DNA from: Knufia peltigerae
Taxonomy: Eukaryota > Ascomycota > Eurotiomycetes > Chaetothyriales > Trichomeriaceae
Reading direction: 5' to 3'
Assembly (NCBI GenBank): GCA_030247855.1
Contig: JAPDRN010000083.1
Span: 93,916 to 157,915, forward strand
DNA length: 64,000 nt
Below the pieces are notes generated by a model. The model saw only the letters and a program-made list of their open reading frames with translations. It did not search any database and was not told the DNA's origin. The translations under genes were made by a program, and so were the position numbers. Every line of letters starts with the position of its first letter. The stretch's first letter is position 1. Shown here one piece after another: positions 33,070 through 43,444 of this stretch.

Positions 33070-34041
33070 ATGGATGACCCAGCAGATCTCGGCTTCGACT
33101 ATAAGCCAGACCTCCCGGTCCCGATCTCGCAGGTCGGTGGAAGATATCTGCTCTTCGATATCAAGGTCGCCAGCTTTCTCCGAAGGGAGTATCGAATATG
33201 CGGCACGCAGACCGGAACCTTACCTCTGGCGCCGTCGCAGAATTTGTTCCTCGGCTTACCGATAGAGATCATGCCCGAGGAAGCTCAACTGCTCGTCGAA
33301 AAGGGCGTGGCCGTCGTCGTCGACGATGCGCGAGCCCACGATCAGGCCGTTCTGCGTTCTCCCGACAGCATCAGACGTGCGGACTACCTTGCAAACGTCG
33401 AAAAGCAAGCCCGGCGATTCGAGCTACTCAGTACCCAGGAAAAGGAGCAGAGTCGACGGCGGGCATTGGAGAAACGAGCCAGAGCAACCACCGCCAACCT
33501 GGCCTCGACGGAGCCGCCTTCGACTCCACGCCAAGGTGAAGCTGCTGCTCCCGGTTTGTTGGATTTCGCCGAAGGGGAAAAGGAGGAAGCGGCCTCTGAC
33601 ACACCAGCAAGGGAGAGCTCTGTGCGTGACGAACCAGTCTCGTCGCAGATGGAGCCAGCGGTGAACTCCTCAACAAGTCACTACCACATCACCCCCGCCA
33701 CGTCTCAACACCTGGTCCCCGGGTCCGTGGGTGCGACACCCAAGTCGACGGTCCAAGGCCTGCCGGCTTCGTATCCCATGTATAGACATTTGCACGAAAA
33801 GGGCTACTTCATGACCCCCGGGCTCCGGTTCGGATGTCAGTACAACGTCTACCCGGGCGACCAGCTGCGGTTCCATTCTCACTTCCTGGCGTCCGGCTTC
33901 GAATGGGACAGGCGGATCGACCTCATGGATGTCGTTGGCGGAGGCCGACTGGGGACGGGTGTTAAAAAGGGCTTCCTGATCGGCGGTGCAGACCCTGCGG
34001 GTCAGGTCAGGACGTTCAGCGTCGAATGGGCTGCCATGTGA
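33070..34041 (+). CDS. SEN34: tRNA-splicing endonuclease subunit Sen34
   Basis: A single exon of 323 residues. The N-terminal domain has the Sen34-like opening VPISQVGGRYLLFDIKVASF and GLPIEIMPEEAQLLVEKGVA. A Lys/Arg-rich helix and a variable Glu/Ser/Pro linker occupy about 115-225. The catalytic C-terminal domain holds YPMYRHLHEKGYFMTPGLRF, then the YPGD loop tyrosine, the FHSHF histidine and the lysine pair in GTGVKKGFLIG that make up the Tyr/His/Lys triad. Sen34 cleaves the 3' splice site of pre-tRNA introns; a tRNA with such an intron lies 16 kb away. The length is near that of related filamentous fungi. Confidence 0.92.
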   Translation: MDDPADLGFDYKPDLPVPISQVGGRYLLFDIKVASFLRREYRICGTQTGTLPLAPSQNLFLGLPIEIMPEEAQLLVEKGVAVVVDDARAHDQAVLRSPDSIRRADYLANVEKQARRFELLSTQEKEQSRRRALEKRARATTANLASTEPPSTPRQGEAAAPGLLDFAEGEKEEAASDTPARESSVRDEPVSSQMEPAVNSSTSHYHITPATSQHLVPGSVGATPKSTVQGLPASYPMYRHLHEKGYFMTPGLRFGCQYNVYPGDQLRFHSHFLASGFEWDRRIDLMDVVGGGRLGTGVKKGFLIGGADPAGQVRTFSVEWAAM

Positions 34042-34314
34042 TTTTTGCAAGCTACTTTCATATCAGATAATGATTCTTGACTGCCAGTCTTATGCTGGCT
34101 GACGCAATCTTAACATGGTCGTCATCTTCATCATCATCATTGCCATTCTCATTGACTACCCACGTATTCAGTCGATCCGCACTTTTGTTTGCCTACCTAC
34201 CTACATTAGGTGGGTATTAGTAGGTATTCCAGACTGGGGACTTTTTCGCAACTTTGCGCCTAAGACGTGTCTATGAGCATCTCCCTGCCAAGTAGGATTG
34301 ACATCGCGAATTAT

Positions 34315-35913
34315 TTATATCTTGAAAATGGCGCTCTTGCTCCTTACACCATCAAATACGCAAGTCCCGTCGACCGGCACGTACTGTCTCGTGAGCAACT
34401 TGATGGCCTCTTGCGCCACCATGCCACCCAACACGCTCGAGATGTTGTGTAGTTCACCGCCCTTGGCCCGTTCCACCTCCTTTACCGCATTGGCATAATT
34501 CGCTTGTACTTCCTCGTCGGATGACATAGCACTGACATCCACATTCGCCGCATTCAAGCCCACAAAGACAGGCAACATGCCTTCCCAGTCATTATCCACC
34601 ATGGTGGGCAATCGCGCAAGGGTCTTTGCGTCGCCCAGGGCTAATCGTAATGACGGAACAGGGTCGTTATTTGTATTCGTCAGGACGCGGACGTGGGAGG
34701 CGTTTTTGCAAAATGCTTCAATTTCCGAGTCTTCAATATGACTTGTCGTCCGAGACAGGTCTTTTTCCAACATTCGGACCACTCGAGTGACTTCAGCAAC
34801 GTCAGCACGTGCTTTGGTTTTGTATGTGCTCTGGAGCTTGATGTATTCTGAGCTGGTTGCTTTCATGTCAGGAAGAGATCCCGGGAGAGGAAGGACGCCG
34901 TGAGTTTCATAGAACTGTCTGATGGCTCTGGCTATTACCCAGAAGTTTGCCGAGTCCTTTGTGACATCTGTGCATGATGCCATGTTCATCATTTCTTTGC
35001 AACCGCTACCTATCGGCGGCGGCGTGATACTTTTCAGAACGGCCGCACATGCTTCATCGTAGTTTTCCTCGCTACCTTCTGGGTTGTTTGTTCTTGCGCC
35101 GGAGCGGACCAGGTCTCGGAATTCCGTCTTTTCCTTGAAGGTCGACGGATAGGAGCCATTGTGTGACTTCCTCCATTCTCTCAAATAGTGCAGAAGCAGG
35201 ATGATGTAAGGGATGTGGCCGTGTTCGTGGTCCGGCAATGAGGTGATGTCGCCCAGGGAGTCTACCACGGCTTCAAGCTCCGGCCACGGTGCCAGCAGCC
35301 GTAGGTCTTGGGTGCTCTCTGGGTCGGGATGGGTGTCAACAATGGGGAATTCGTGAGGAAGCTGGATGGAAAAGGATGCGAGGAAGCCTGCAGACTGAAT
35401 GTAGATCACGGGTATCGATCGTTCCGTTGCATAGTTGCATATCCGTTGTAAGTATTGCAGGGGTACCGGGGCACATAGTAGGATGAGATTGTACGGTTGC
35501 AGGGAGGTTTCGGTCGGTAACCATTCCGAGAGAGGAGTCGTGATGGCATGGCCTGTAACATCGGGATTTAGCTCGGAGAGGAGCCGTCTCGTCTCTTGTG
35601 CTCTTGACTTGTGTAGACTGTCTGTCTCGAGGAAGAAGTTGACACCTAGATCGGCATCTGTGACCGTCGCAGGGTCGGCGATGGTGAAGTTACCAATGCT
35701 GGGGAGGATGAGGTTCTTGAGTGTCTCGGCACCAGCGACGCTGCTGTTGGACCCGTGGTTCTCGTCGCCAATGACCAGGAGAACATGTGACTCTTCAAGT
35801 GCCCTCTGACCGGAAGCTGCCCATAGTCGTAACTGTCTGTCGTATTTCTTCTCTTTGGCTGTGGGTGCTTGAAGCGGAGGCGGAGTGACTTCTCTAGGTG
35901 CGATTTCGGCCAT
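34315..35913 (-). CDS. ULA1: NEDD8-activating E1 regulatory subunit (Ula1/APPBP1)
   Basis: A single exon of 532 residues from the ATG at 35913. The frame continues upstream but with no ATG. It opens with KEKKYDRQLRLWAASGQRAL, the standard E1-family start, then VLLVIGDENHGSNSSVAGAETLKNLILPSIG, the ThiF fold without a full catalytic set, then GVNFFLETDSL. The C-terminus holds SSVLGGMVAQEAIKLLTRQYVPVDG and GVRSKSAIFKI. Together with Uba3 it activates NEDD8/Rub1 for cullin modification. No catalytic Cys is expected in this subunit. Confidence 0.93.
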   Translation of the reverse strand: MAEIAPREVTPPPLQAPTAKEKKYDRQLRLWAASGQRALEESHVLLVIGDENHGSNSSVAGAETLKNLILPSIGNFTIADPATVTDADLGVNFFLETDSLHKSRAQETRRLLSELNPDVTGHAITTPLSEWLPTETSLQPYNLILLCAPVPLQYLQRICNYATERSIPVIYIQSAGFLASFSIQLPHEFPIVDTHPDPESTQDLRLLAPWPELEAVVDSLGDITSLPDHEHGHIPYIILLLHYLREWRKSHNGSYPSTFKEKTEFRDLVRSGARTNNPEGSEENYDEACAAVLKSITPPPIGSGCKEMMNMASCTDVTKDSANFWVIARAIRQFYETHGVLPLPGSLPDMKATSSEYIKLQSTYKTKARADVAEVTRVVRMLEKDLSRTTSHIEDSEIEAFCKNASHVRVLTNTNNDPVPSLRLALGDAKTLARLPTMVDNDWEGMLPVFVGLNAANVDVSAMSSDEEVQANYANAVKEVERAKGGELHNISSVLGGMVAQEAIKLLTRQYVPVDGTCVFDGVRSKSAIFKI

Positions 35914-36713
35914 GTTCGTGAACTGGGGGATCAGGTAGCGAGGACAATAGAGGACAGCAGATATTCTCACTGGGAGTCAGTTTCGTACTTTCTGAACGAC
36001 TCCTTCATCTCCAAGCGGGTTCTGGGTCGCGGTAGCAAGCCTGGTCAGAGGAGCAGAAAGCGCAGGCAATTGATGAACGAGTTGTACTCCGTACAGATAC
36101 AGTCAACGAACATTTGTCAGATTTGGAAAGTCGAGCGGCGGGGATCAAGCGACGTCACTGGTGCCGAGTCACTTAATTAGCTCTAGTACGGATACTTATT
36201 AGCAGCAATTGTTAGGGGACTTCTTAGGCGCTGTGGCAGCCCACCATAGACGACGGCGCCCAATGCTCGTCTTTCTGGCCTCACCCCACGTTTTCTTGCG
36301 ATAGACTCATTTTTCCCGCTCGAGATACACAGCCTCTTTAGCCTGAGTTGAAGGCAGTAGATATTCCTCAGACATACGCTGTATCTTCTGTTTCTCCTGT
36401 CGCTGTTGCTCTGGGTACTTCTGCATCTGCAAGCCGTACAGTCATCAGCAACCGGCCTACGTAATCTTGGGTGTCACATTCCCATAGAGGTTCATGCATG
36501 TTTCTAGCGACTTTGTGTAGCCGCACACGTAAGTCGACCGACAACACCTCTCTCTTTACAATCAGCTCATTTCTGGTAGTCAGACAGACCAGACTCTCGC
36601 CGGGTACTTCTCGAATACCGGTCAACAAGTTCCTCGTTGTTTACAATCCAGCTATACCTTTCCGCGGCCTCAAGAGCTCCTCCTTTCCGACCAGACCCAA
36701 CTCCTTCGACAAC
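35914..36713. promoter_or_regulatory. divergent intergenic ULA1 / RKI1
   Basis: About 800 bp. It holds a GTACTCCGTAC word at 36084. From 36498 to 36713 the sequence is open in frame with RKI1; see the finding on a possible N-terminal extension. Confidence 0.5.
36084..36093 (+). repeat. GTACTCCGTA copy
   Basis: Intergenic copy 171 bp upstream of the ULA1 start. Confidence 0.5.
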
Positions 36714-37662
36714 ATGGCGGCAGACATAGAAGCTGCGAAGAAAGCGGCAGCGATAGAAGCAGTGCGCAATCACTTCCCCGAGAACCCGCGCTTTGTCGGC
36801 ATTGGTTCAGGCACGACGATTGTCTACGTGGTGGAAGCAATCAAGAACAGCGGAATCGATGTTTCAAGAGTAGGCTTTGTGCCGACGGGGTACCAATCCA
36901 AGCAGCTTATTATAAACGCTGGCCTTGTGCCCATCGAGTTCGATGCCTTACCCGACAGTGCTATGCTCGACGTGGCGTTCGATGGAGCCGATGAAGTGGA
37001 CGAAGATCTCAATTGCATCAAAGGAGGAGGTGCATGTCTATACCAGGAGAAGCTCGTCGCGATGCGTGCAAAATCATTCATTTGCGTTGCAGGTACGTAT
37101 CGCTCCCATATCTGCGTAGCTTCTCACTGACCTCCCCACCGACTATCGCAAACTTCAAACTCGTTTGGTGACGAAGTGGCCCACGATTCCCATTGAAGTG
37201 GAGCCAAAAGCAGCCCGACAAGTCATTCAACGACTGCGTATGCTTGGGAGTCGAAGCCCGACCGGTGCCACCCCCGTGATCCGGGAAGGTCATATGGCCA
37301 AGGCTGGTCCCATCAAGACCGATCAAGATTTCTTCATTGTCGATGCACCATTCCCTCATCCTCTCTTGCTTTCGTCAGACTGCACACCAGAGAGGCTAGG
37401 AAATGGCGAGCACGGCTATTGGGAGGTTGAGCAACTCGCCAAAGCCATCAAAGAGATCAACGGCGTGCTGGCTGTTGGTCTTTTTTGCGGTCCGACAGGT
37501 CCCGAGGCCTTGGCAGCCCAGGTGATAGGAGGACAAAGACCAGTCGCCTGCTACTTTGGCATGGCTGATGGCACTGTTGCTTTGCGCCGAGCTCGGGAGA
37601 AGCGACCGTCTATTGTCGCCAAATATCCCCCATTGATACCCGTCCGTACAACCGAAGACTAG
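36714..37662 (+). CDS. RKI1: ribose-5-phosphate isomerase A
   Basis: Two exons (36714-37092 and 37142-37662) encode 299 residues. It interconverts ribose-5-P and ribulose-5-P in the pentose phosphate pathway. Motifs: VGIGSGTTIVYVVEA (phosphate loop), PTGYQSKQLI, DVAFDGADEVDEDLNCIKGGG (active-site Asp and Lys region), VADYRK at the splice, and a C-terminal GLFCGPTGPEAL. The start AACATGG is a good context. The 49-bp intron has a good GTACGT donor and a CTGAC branch-like site, but the frame-preserving join ends in CCG, not AG; using the only real AG upstream (37109) or downstream (37176) brings in-frame stops. Either the splice is unusual, the base is wrong, or this copy is damaged. The upstream frame to ATG 36498 is open. 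Confidence 0.88.
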
Positions 37663-37750
37663 TCGTAGATCCCGCCCCCAACAGACATCTCTGTGGCTTC
37701 AATGTGACCGAAAGGGGTCGTAGATGCATTAGAACAGAACAAAGTCCTGC

Positions 37751-38931
37751 TCACTTCGCCTTCCTCTTGACCTCGTTCTCGCCCAGTTCTCTGATGTAGA
37801 TACTAACGGACCCTTCAGCAACTTCGTCTTTGCCATCCTCAAACCCAGGGCTAATCGCTGTCGCAAGATACTTTCCATTCGAGCTGAATGATATGGCCGC
37901 GACGCTCGATGCCAGTTTAGGGTAGATACGAATTCGGCGTTTTGCGATAGCATCCCAGATCGCCACAACGCCGTCACCCCCACCAGTCGCAAACGTACCG
38001 TGGACGGGATGGAAAGCAATGGCATTGACAGGATAGACGACGTCTACGTCGTCGACGGGTTGGCGGTGGCACTTGAAGGCGTACTTCCTCGCCTGTGACT
38101 CGTTCGACGGGTCGAACCACTCGACGGCGACGCGGCCCTCGATGCTCGACGAAGCGTACCCTTCATCGTTGGGCATGCAGTCGACGGCCCTGGTCATGAA
38201 TTTCAGACTGCTCTCTCGCCGCTGCCACGGCTCGATGTCCAGCCGATTCTGCAACGAGTTCGCCGAGCTCTTGCATTCGTTCGCCAGCGCCTTCAGCTCG
38301 TAGATGTGCAACGCTCGGTTGGCCATGGCCACGACCAGCTTCGACGACGAAACCGCCAGGGAAAACGGCTTCGAGGGCAGGTTGATCGTGGCGGTGCTCC
38401 AGGCCGCATCACCGCCTCCGGGGTGAATGTGCAGCGTCGAGTCCCACGCCGCCGAGATGACGAGAGAGTGTTCTTTACTGTACACCACGGAGCGGACTCC
38501 GTTGTCGTGGGTGCTGAGGACCGTCTGCGTCCCTGACGTCAAGTCTATCCTATACATGGAGAGAGATTGGTCAGCCAAGGACCTTCACTGCTTGTGCGCA
38601 AAAGGAACAAATAAAACTCGTCCGACCAACCTTCTCACATCCCAGTCCAAGCAAGCCGTGTATATTTCATTGTCGTCCTTGCCGAAGCAGACGTCGAGTA
38701 CCGGCGCCCTGTGCTCAAACTTGGCCGTCTGCGTGCACGACTTCCCGTCCGTGAGCTCGTAAATGTACACGTTCTTGTCCCAAGAGGCCACGGCGAAGCG
38801 AAACGAGTCTGGGTGCGGTGAAAATCTTAGGGCCGAGATGGCATCTGCAGGAGGATCGGGCACAGGAGATTGGTCTGTTCAAGCGGTCAGTGGTGAGCAC
38901 GGTACGAACATGGAATGTACTAACTTGACAT
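37751..38931 (-). CDS. BUB3: spindle checkpoint WD40 protein Bub3
   Basis: Three exons (38931-38925, 38874-38631, 38549-37751; introns 50 and 81 bp) encode 349 residues. The first coding exon is 7 nt (ATG TCA A), predicted because the next exon needs one base to read MSNQSPVPDPPADAISALRF, the Bub3 start. WD40 blades: FRFAVASWDKNVYIYEL, VCFGKDDNEIYTACLDWDVR, SLVISAAWDSTLHIH, then RVAVEWFDP and ARKYAFKCHR (family hallmark), and HGTFATGGGDGVVAIWD. It binds GLEBS motifs of Bub1/Mad3 at unattached kinetochores and can also act in mRNA export as a relative of Rae1. Bub3 is favoured over Rae1 by the KYAFKCHR stretch. Confidence 0.9.
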
Positions 38932-39511
38932 ATTGACGACGGTGACAGAGACTTGGGAAAAGCTTTCGTGATCATGCGCGGCGCATTTCTAGTGCGAGTC
39001 TCATGTTGGAGTGCGAAAACAACACAAATGATTCTGCCGCCAGTCACCGCCTCTGAGGAACAACCCCACCTCAGCCTTGCAGCAGCTTCACGGTCGTAGG
39101 AATTGACCGACACCTGGCTCACGATTGATTGTACAGTGCTAAATAGAATTTTGTCCTATACTCCCTACAGAGTGCCTGATATCTAAATCGCCCTAGTATC
39201 TACAGTCGAAGGCTAGTTAATACATTAATCATGCTGGGAGCACATGCCACCTATACAATCAGAAAACGCTATCCAAAATACCAAGCGTCGCTCACGCCAA
39301 TCTCAAAATTTTATGCCGATTCTGCCCGTCACAGCGTCTTGAAAAACAGGTTCTGCGACAAGGACGGAGTGAAGTGAAGATGCTGTGAATAAAATGATGT
39401 GAAGTGAAGAATGCCGCTTGCTAAAGAAGTCCTTCAGATTTGAAAGAAAATATCGTGTCGAACAAAAATTGACTGACCGTTTGGTAAGAATTGAATCGTG
39501 GAAATGCAATA
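38932..39511. other. intergenic, BUB3 promoter and LRR 3' flank
   Basis: 580 bp without a gene. It includes a duplicated GATG(T)GAAGTGAAGATG-like pair at about 39370-39410. Confidence 0.45.
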
Positions 39512-42500
39512 TCAAACAAATTCTTGCCACCCCTCAGGAATTTCGTCTAAAGTGATCATTCGTCTCAAATCTTTCAAGACAGCCTCGGTGCCCTTTTCAA
39601 TGATAGCCAGTCTTGGAACACGGAATTTGTTGCCACTGGCTTCGAGTGAACGTAGCTTTCCAGCTTCTCTCGCACTGCCTGGCTTGTTGCCTAAAAGGCC
39701 AATCTTGGGTGGAAGGGTCTCGATCTCATTGTTACGGATGTCGAGTACTTCCAACCCACGCACGCCTTCGACGTCGACACTTGAGAACCAGTTGTCAGTG
39801 GCGAGTAGTGTTGTGCAAGTTGGCCACCAAGCTCGTACCCAAGGGACACGTCCGGCCAAGCGGTGGCAAGAGATGTTCAATTCGATCAAGCACGGTGCTT
39901 TGAGATACGTCGTCAATGCGTCAAGTGACGTTAAACCAGTACTGACGATATACAAAGACTTGAGGTTTGGCAAGAAAAGCTCTGAAGTGAGGTATTCTGT
40001 CGAATGAAGACACGGATTGTGGCCGAGATCCAACACCTGCAGCGAGTACTTCAGCATTGGGTGATTGAGAAGGTCAACAGGAAAAGTGGTGAGGTCGTTA
40101 TTCGAGAGGTTCAGAGTTCTTATCGGTCCATTTGAGTCGTCGAGATGGATTTCAGACAAGTCGACACCCGATAACGATTGCGAAGACATGTCCAGAATAC
40201 CACTAGCAGCCTTGAACCGATATTCTGGTGTGGGCTTCAATGTGCCGTCAAGTGGTCCCGTTGCAAGACTAGGATCCTCCAGTTTCTTTTCCAAGTCCAA
40301 TTTCAACTCAGTCGTACTCATAGTTAGATACTTTTTTTCTCGTAATGGGTTGCCAACAAGATTCAAGCTGGACAGCTTTGTCATCTTAGAGACCTCTGGG
40401 TCAACCAGTCTGATGTTATTGTGCCCAAAGTGGGCCGATGCTAGTTGGTCGAGATGCAAAAACTCAGAGGGTATTTCATCCAGCTGGTTTTCGGCGATCG
40501 TGAGCATCTGAAGCTGCTTACATTTGGCTAGTGAAGGCAGCTTAGCCACTCGATTACCATCCAAAATGAGGGTTCGCAGACTAGGTAGGTCAAGATCATC
40601 GTCACAGACCCCTTCCAAATCATTGTACGAAGCATTTAAGCTGCGCAGTTCAGGCGAGTGAGATGCAGAACGGAAAAGCATTCCCTTGAGACGGTTCTTG
40701 GAAACATTCAGTTCAGTCAGCGGCAGACTTCCAAGAGTCTCCCACGGCAAGCTCGAAAGCTTGTTGGCACTGACATCTAATTTCTTGAGACTCTTCATGC
40801 GCAACAACGTCTGTTCCCCGAGGTTGTCAATATTGTTACCGCGCAGGTCGAGCACTTGCAGATCATGGAACTCGAACTGATCGAGAACTAGACTTCCGCT
40901 GATGAGGTTCTCGCCCAAAAAAAGTTCTTTCAGCTGTGAGATTTGGTGAAGGATATGGAAAGCATCAATCTCAAGCTTGTTGGCTGTTAGATTCAATGAT
41001 TGTAGCCTAGCCAGTCTTCGAAACCCAATAGGAAGTCGTTGAATATTGTTTCGTTGGAGGTCGATGGATTCTAGGCCTCCAAATTGATTGCTCTTCTCGT
41101 CGTCGTTTTGAAGCTCATACTCAGAAAAGTCGGGAAAGACTTCACCTTCAAGCTCCTCGATTTCATTATCTGCTGCGTTCATTCTCGTGAGGTCTACCAT
41201 TTCGGACCAGTCTATTTTGTTGTCTTCTGGATCGTACATTTTCATTATCTCTGGGGGTATTCGTTTCAAATTCATTCCGGCAATGTTCAATTGCCCTGTC
41301 GTTACTGCTTGTTGGATACGCTTCGTCAATAAAACCTTTTTATCTCCGGTATTTGGCAGGTCATCGAGCTGTCCGAAACCGGTCGAAAAGTCGTCGGATT
41401 GCCGTGTAGGTTCGCCTCCTGATTTCTTCAACATGTCCCTCCTGGCTGCTTTTGCTTTGGCGATCGTCTCACGCAGGGCAGCCGACGACTTCGGGGAGCT
41501 CGTGGCGGGTGTTTCCTGTGCAGTCCCGGTATGGCGTTGCTGCTCTGACTTCGAGTTGGTCTTGCTCTCTGGCTTGGCCTTGGCTTTCGAAACAGTTGGC
41601 TTTGAACCGCCCACAGATGGCAAGGGATTGGTCTCTCGTGACGGCAGTGCTGGATTCTTGAAGATTGATGAGATGGAGGGCCTCTGCGCTGTTGTATGAG
41701 ACCCAATGGTTTTGCTGCCGTATACTGATTTGCCCTTCATGGGCTGGGAGGAAGTTTTCACCGAGGACGAAGAGTTTTGATGCGTAGCAGGGTTTTCGAA
41801 GGCAGAACTCATTGATCGGCGTGGGTCTCGTAAAGGTTTCGCAATTCTTGACCGCTGGTCTCTAACAAAAGCTCTAGGTGGTGTATAGATATCACCTGGC
41901 GACATGACCGTGGGTAAGGGTGCAACATCTTTGGTAGGCGAAGCTCTTCCCGGTGGTCGAAAGGCTCGCTTCGACGGCGATTCTGCACGAGTCGTTGCTG
42001 GAGTTGTAGGACGCGATGTTCTCGATGTCGGTCGCATTGGGGGTGGCATAGAGTTGTCGCTGTTGACAAAGCTTGTCCTTCTAGGCATTGGCGATGGACA
42101 CGGCGATACTTGCGATAATGTCTCCGTCGTTCGTTCGGACAATGACGGTCGAGGTTTGCGTTTCTCTGGGACTCCATGATCGGCTCTGGCAGTGGTTGGA
42201 TTTTCCGAGCCATCTTCAAATACTGCCGGATCGTCTTTTACATTGGGAGGTGTTGTCTCTAAGGTGGCGGTGTACGCGTCGCGAAGAGCATCCCTCACTG
42301 GCGACGCGCTTCTCGGATTTCTGGGCTTCTCGCCCCATGCAAAGCGGGAACGAAGCGACTGATTTAGATTTTCTCCCAATGGCCCTGCCAGGCCTGATGG
42401 ACGTGGTAAGCCGGATTTCTTACGCAAGTCATCCTGTTGACCTCTGGCACTGAGTTTCAGGTTGTCCATGGACGCGCTTGCACGTGGCATGGGTAGCCTG

Positions 42501-42556
42501 GACAGGCGTGGAATGCCACCACGCAGCGGCACATTGGACCCGTAATCTTGGTCCAT
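39512..42556 (-). CDS. leucine-rich-repeat protein with long disordered N-terminus
   Basis: A single exon of 1014 residues from ATG 42556 (upstream open frame has no ATG). Residues 1-370 are disordered and rich in Ser/Pro/Arg, with repeated PRSMSS/PRASAS-type sites, likely phosphorylated. From about 400 come LRRs: GQLNIAGMNLKRIPPEI, LESIDLQRNNIQRLP, LQSLNLTANKLEID, LQVLDLRGNNIDNLG, LKKLDVSANKLSSLP, LTELNVSKNRLKG and LEVLDIRNNEIETLPP. The closest type I know is LRRC40-like/Ras-suppressor-like proteins. It has no kinase, cyclase or PP2C domain, which rules out adenylate cyclase. Probably a scaffold in morphogenesis or cell cycle, but that is a guess. It is divergent to the coiled-coil gene at 43445. 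Confidence 0.85.
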   Translation of the reverse strand: MDQDYGSNVPLRGGIPRLSRLPMPRASASMDNLKLSARGQQDDLRKKSGLPRPSGLAGPLGENLNQSLRSRFAWGEKPRNPRSASPVRDALRDAYTATLETTPPNVKDDPAVFEDGSENPTTARADHGVPEKRKPRPSLSERTTETLSQVSPCPSPMPRRTSFVNSDNSMPPPMRPTSRTSRPTTPATTRAESPSKRAFRPPGRASPTKDVAPLPTVMSPGDIYTPPRAFVRDQRSRIAKPLRDPRRSMSSAFENPATHQNSSSSVKTSSQPMKGKSVYGSKTIGSHTTAQRPSISSIFKNPALPSRETNPLPSVGGSKPTVSKAKAKPESKTNSKSEQQRHTGTAQETPATSSPKSSAALRETIAKAKAARRDMLKKSGGEPTRQSDDFSTGFGQLDDLPNTGDKKVLLTKRIQQAVTTGQLNIAGMNLKRIPPEIMKMYDPEDNKIDWSEMVDLTRMNAADNEIEELEGEVFPDFSEYELQNDDEKSNQFGGLESIDLQRNNIQRLPIGFRRLARLQSLNLTANKLEIDAFHILHQISQLKELFLGENLISGSLVLDQFEFHDLQVLDLRGNNIDNLGEQTLLRMKSLKKLDVSANKLSSLPWETLGSLPLTELNVSKNRLKGMLFRSASHSPELRSLNASYNDLEGVCDDDLDLPSLRTLILDGNRVAKLPSLAKCKQLQMLTIAENQLDEIPSEFLHLDQLASAHFGHNNIRLVDPEVSKMTKLSSLNLVGNPLREKKYLTMSTTELKLDLEKKLEDPSLATGPLDGTLKPTPEYRFKAASGILDMSSQSLSGVDLSEIHLDDSNGPIRTLNLSNNDLTTFPVDLLNHPMLKYSLQVLDLGHNPCLHSTEYLTSELFLPNLKSLYIVSTGLTSLDALTTYLKAPCLIELNISCHRLAGRVPWVRAWWPTCTTLLATDNWFSSVDVEGVRGLEVLDIRNNEIETLPPKIGLLGNKPGSAREAGKLRSLEASGNKFRVPRLAIIEKGTEAVLKDLRRMITLDEIPEGWQEFV

Positions 42557-43444
42557 GCTGCAATATGGGACGACGATATCCGTTAAAAAGAATGCTCCTG
42601 CATTTGAATCGTGGACATTCAATATATTGAAGTACCAGATATCAGACAGCCCAGGATATTGGAACTACCGAGCAGTAGGACAAGGAAGTCCAAGCTCCTG
42701 TGAAAAACAGATCCGTTGTTGACAGGAAAAAGGGGGCCGGGAAGGAACAGCGATCGACCTCGTTGTTGTGGCAATCGCCCTAATTGGGCCTAAGTGAACC
42801 GCCTAATTGTAATTGAGCCTAGTGTGTCTAGTGCCTTGGGATCACGCCCCGAATGGCCCCCCATAAGCATTGACGGGGGTTGTGCCTACAGTCCTCCGTA
42901 GTGTCATTAAATGCCTCCCTCGTGTCGGGGGCTCCAATTCGCGACGCGTGTTTTAATGGCAGCGTCGCGCTTCTCGTACCCAGTAAATAGCCCAACGACC
43001 CGCTAGTGGGTGGTTTTCTTCAAGTCTCTTTAACGGCTCCGCTCCACCTCGACCACCACCACCTCTCGGTTCCCGCTCTCCCAGCCTCTTCGCCTATGGT
43101 CAAAATCCCAACCTGTCAAATATCGTCCTCGCTTCATCCTCATGTGGTCCATCTTCAACCTTTCAATCAACCTCCTCCCGCTGTCTGTCACGCATCGCAC
43201 TCACAGCACAGCTATCCCAATGTGCCACCTTGCGGCCCGATCATAAAAAGGCATTGCGCACTTCCGTAACTCTACTTGTATCATCTTCTCACAGTTACCA
43301 CACTTGCGACTCCACCACTATCGATAGCAAGCAAGGCCAGAGTGACAGCACATTCTCGCCTCGATCTTCTGACAGCGATCGCTCACCCCTCACTCATTTC
43401 TTGCGCAAACGCCCGGCAATCCTTCTTACTCTACTTCTTTCAAG
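42557..43444. promoter_or_regulatory. bidirectional promoter with an ACGCGT (MCB-like) box
   Basis: 888 bp between divergent genes. ACGCGT at 42944-42949 sits within CGCGACGCGTG, with GCGTCGCG 13 bp on. ACGCGT is the MBF/MCB site of yeast cell-cycle genes; its use here is inference. Pyrimidine-rich tracts precede the plus-strand start. Confidence 0.4.
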
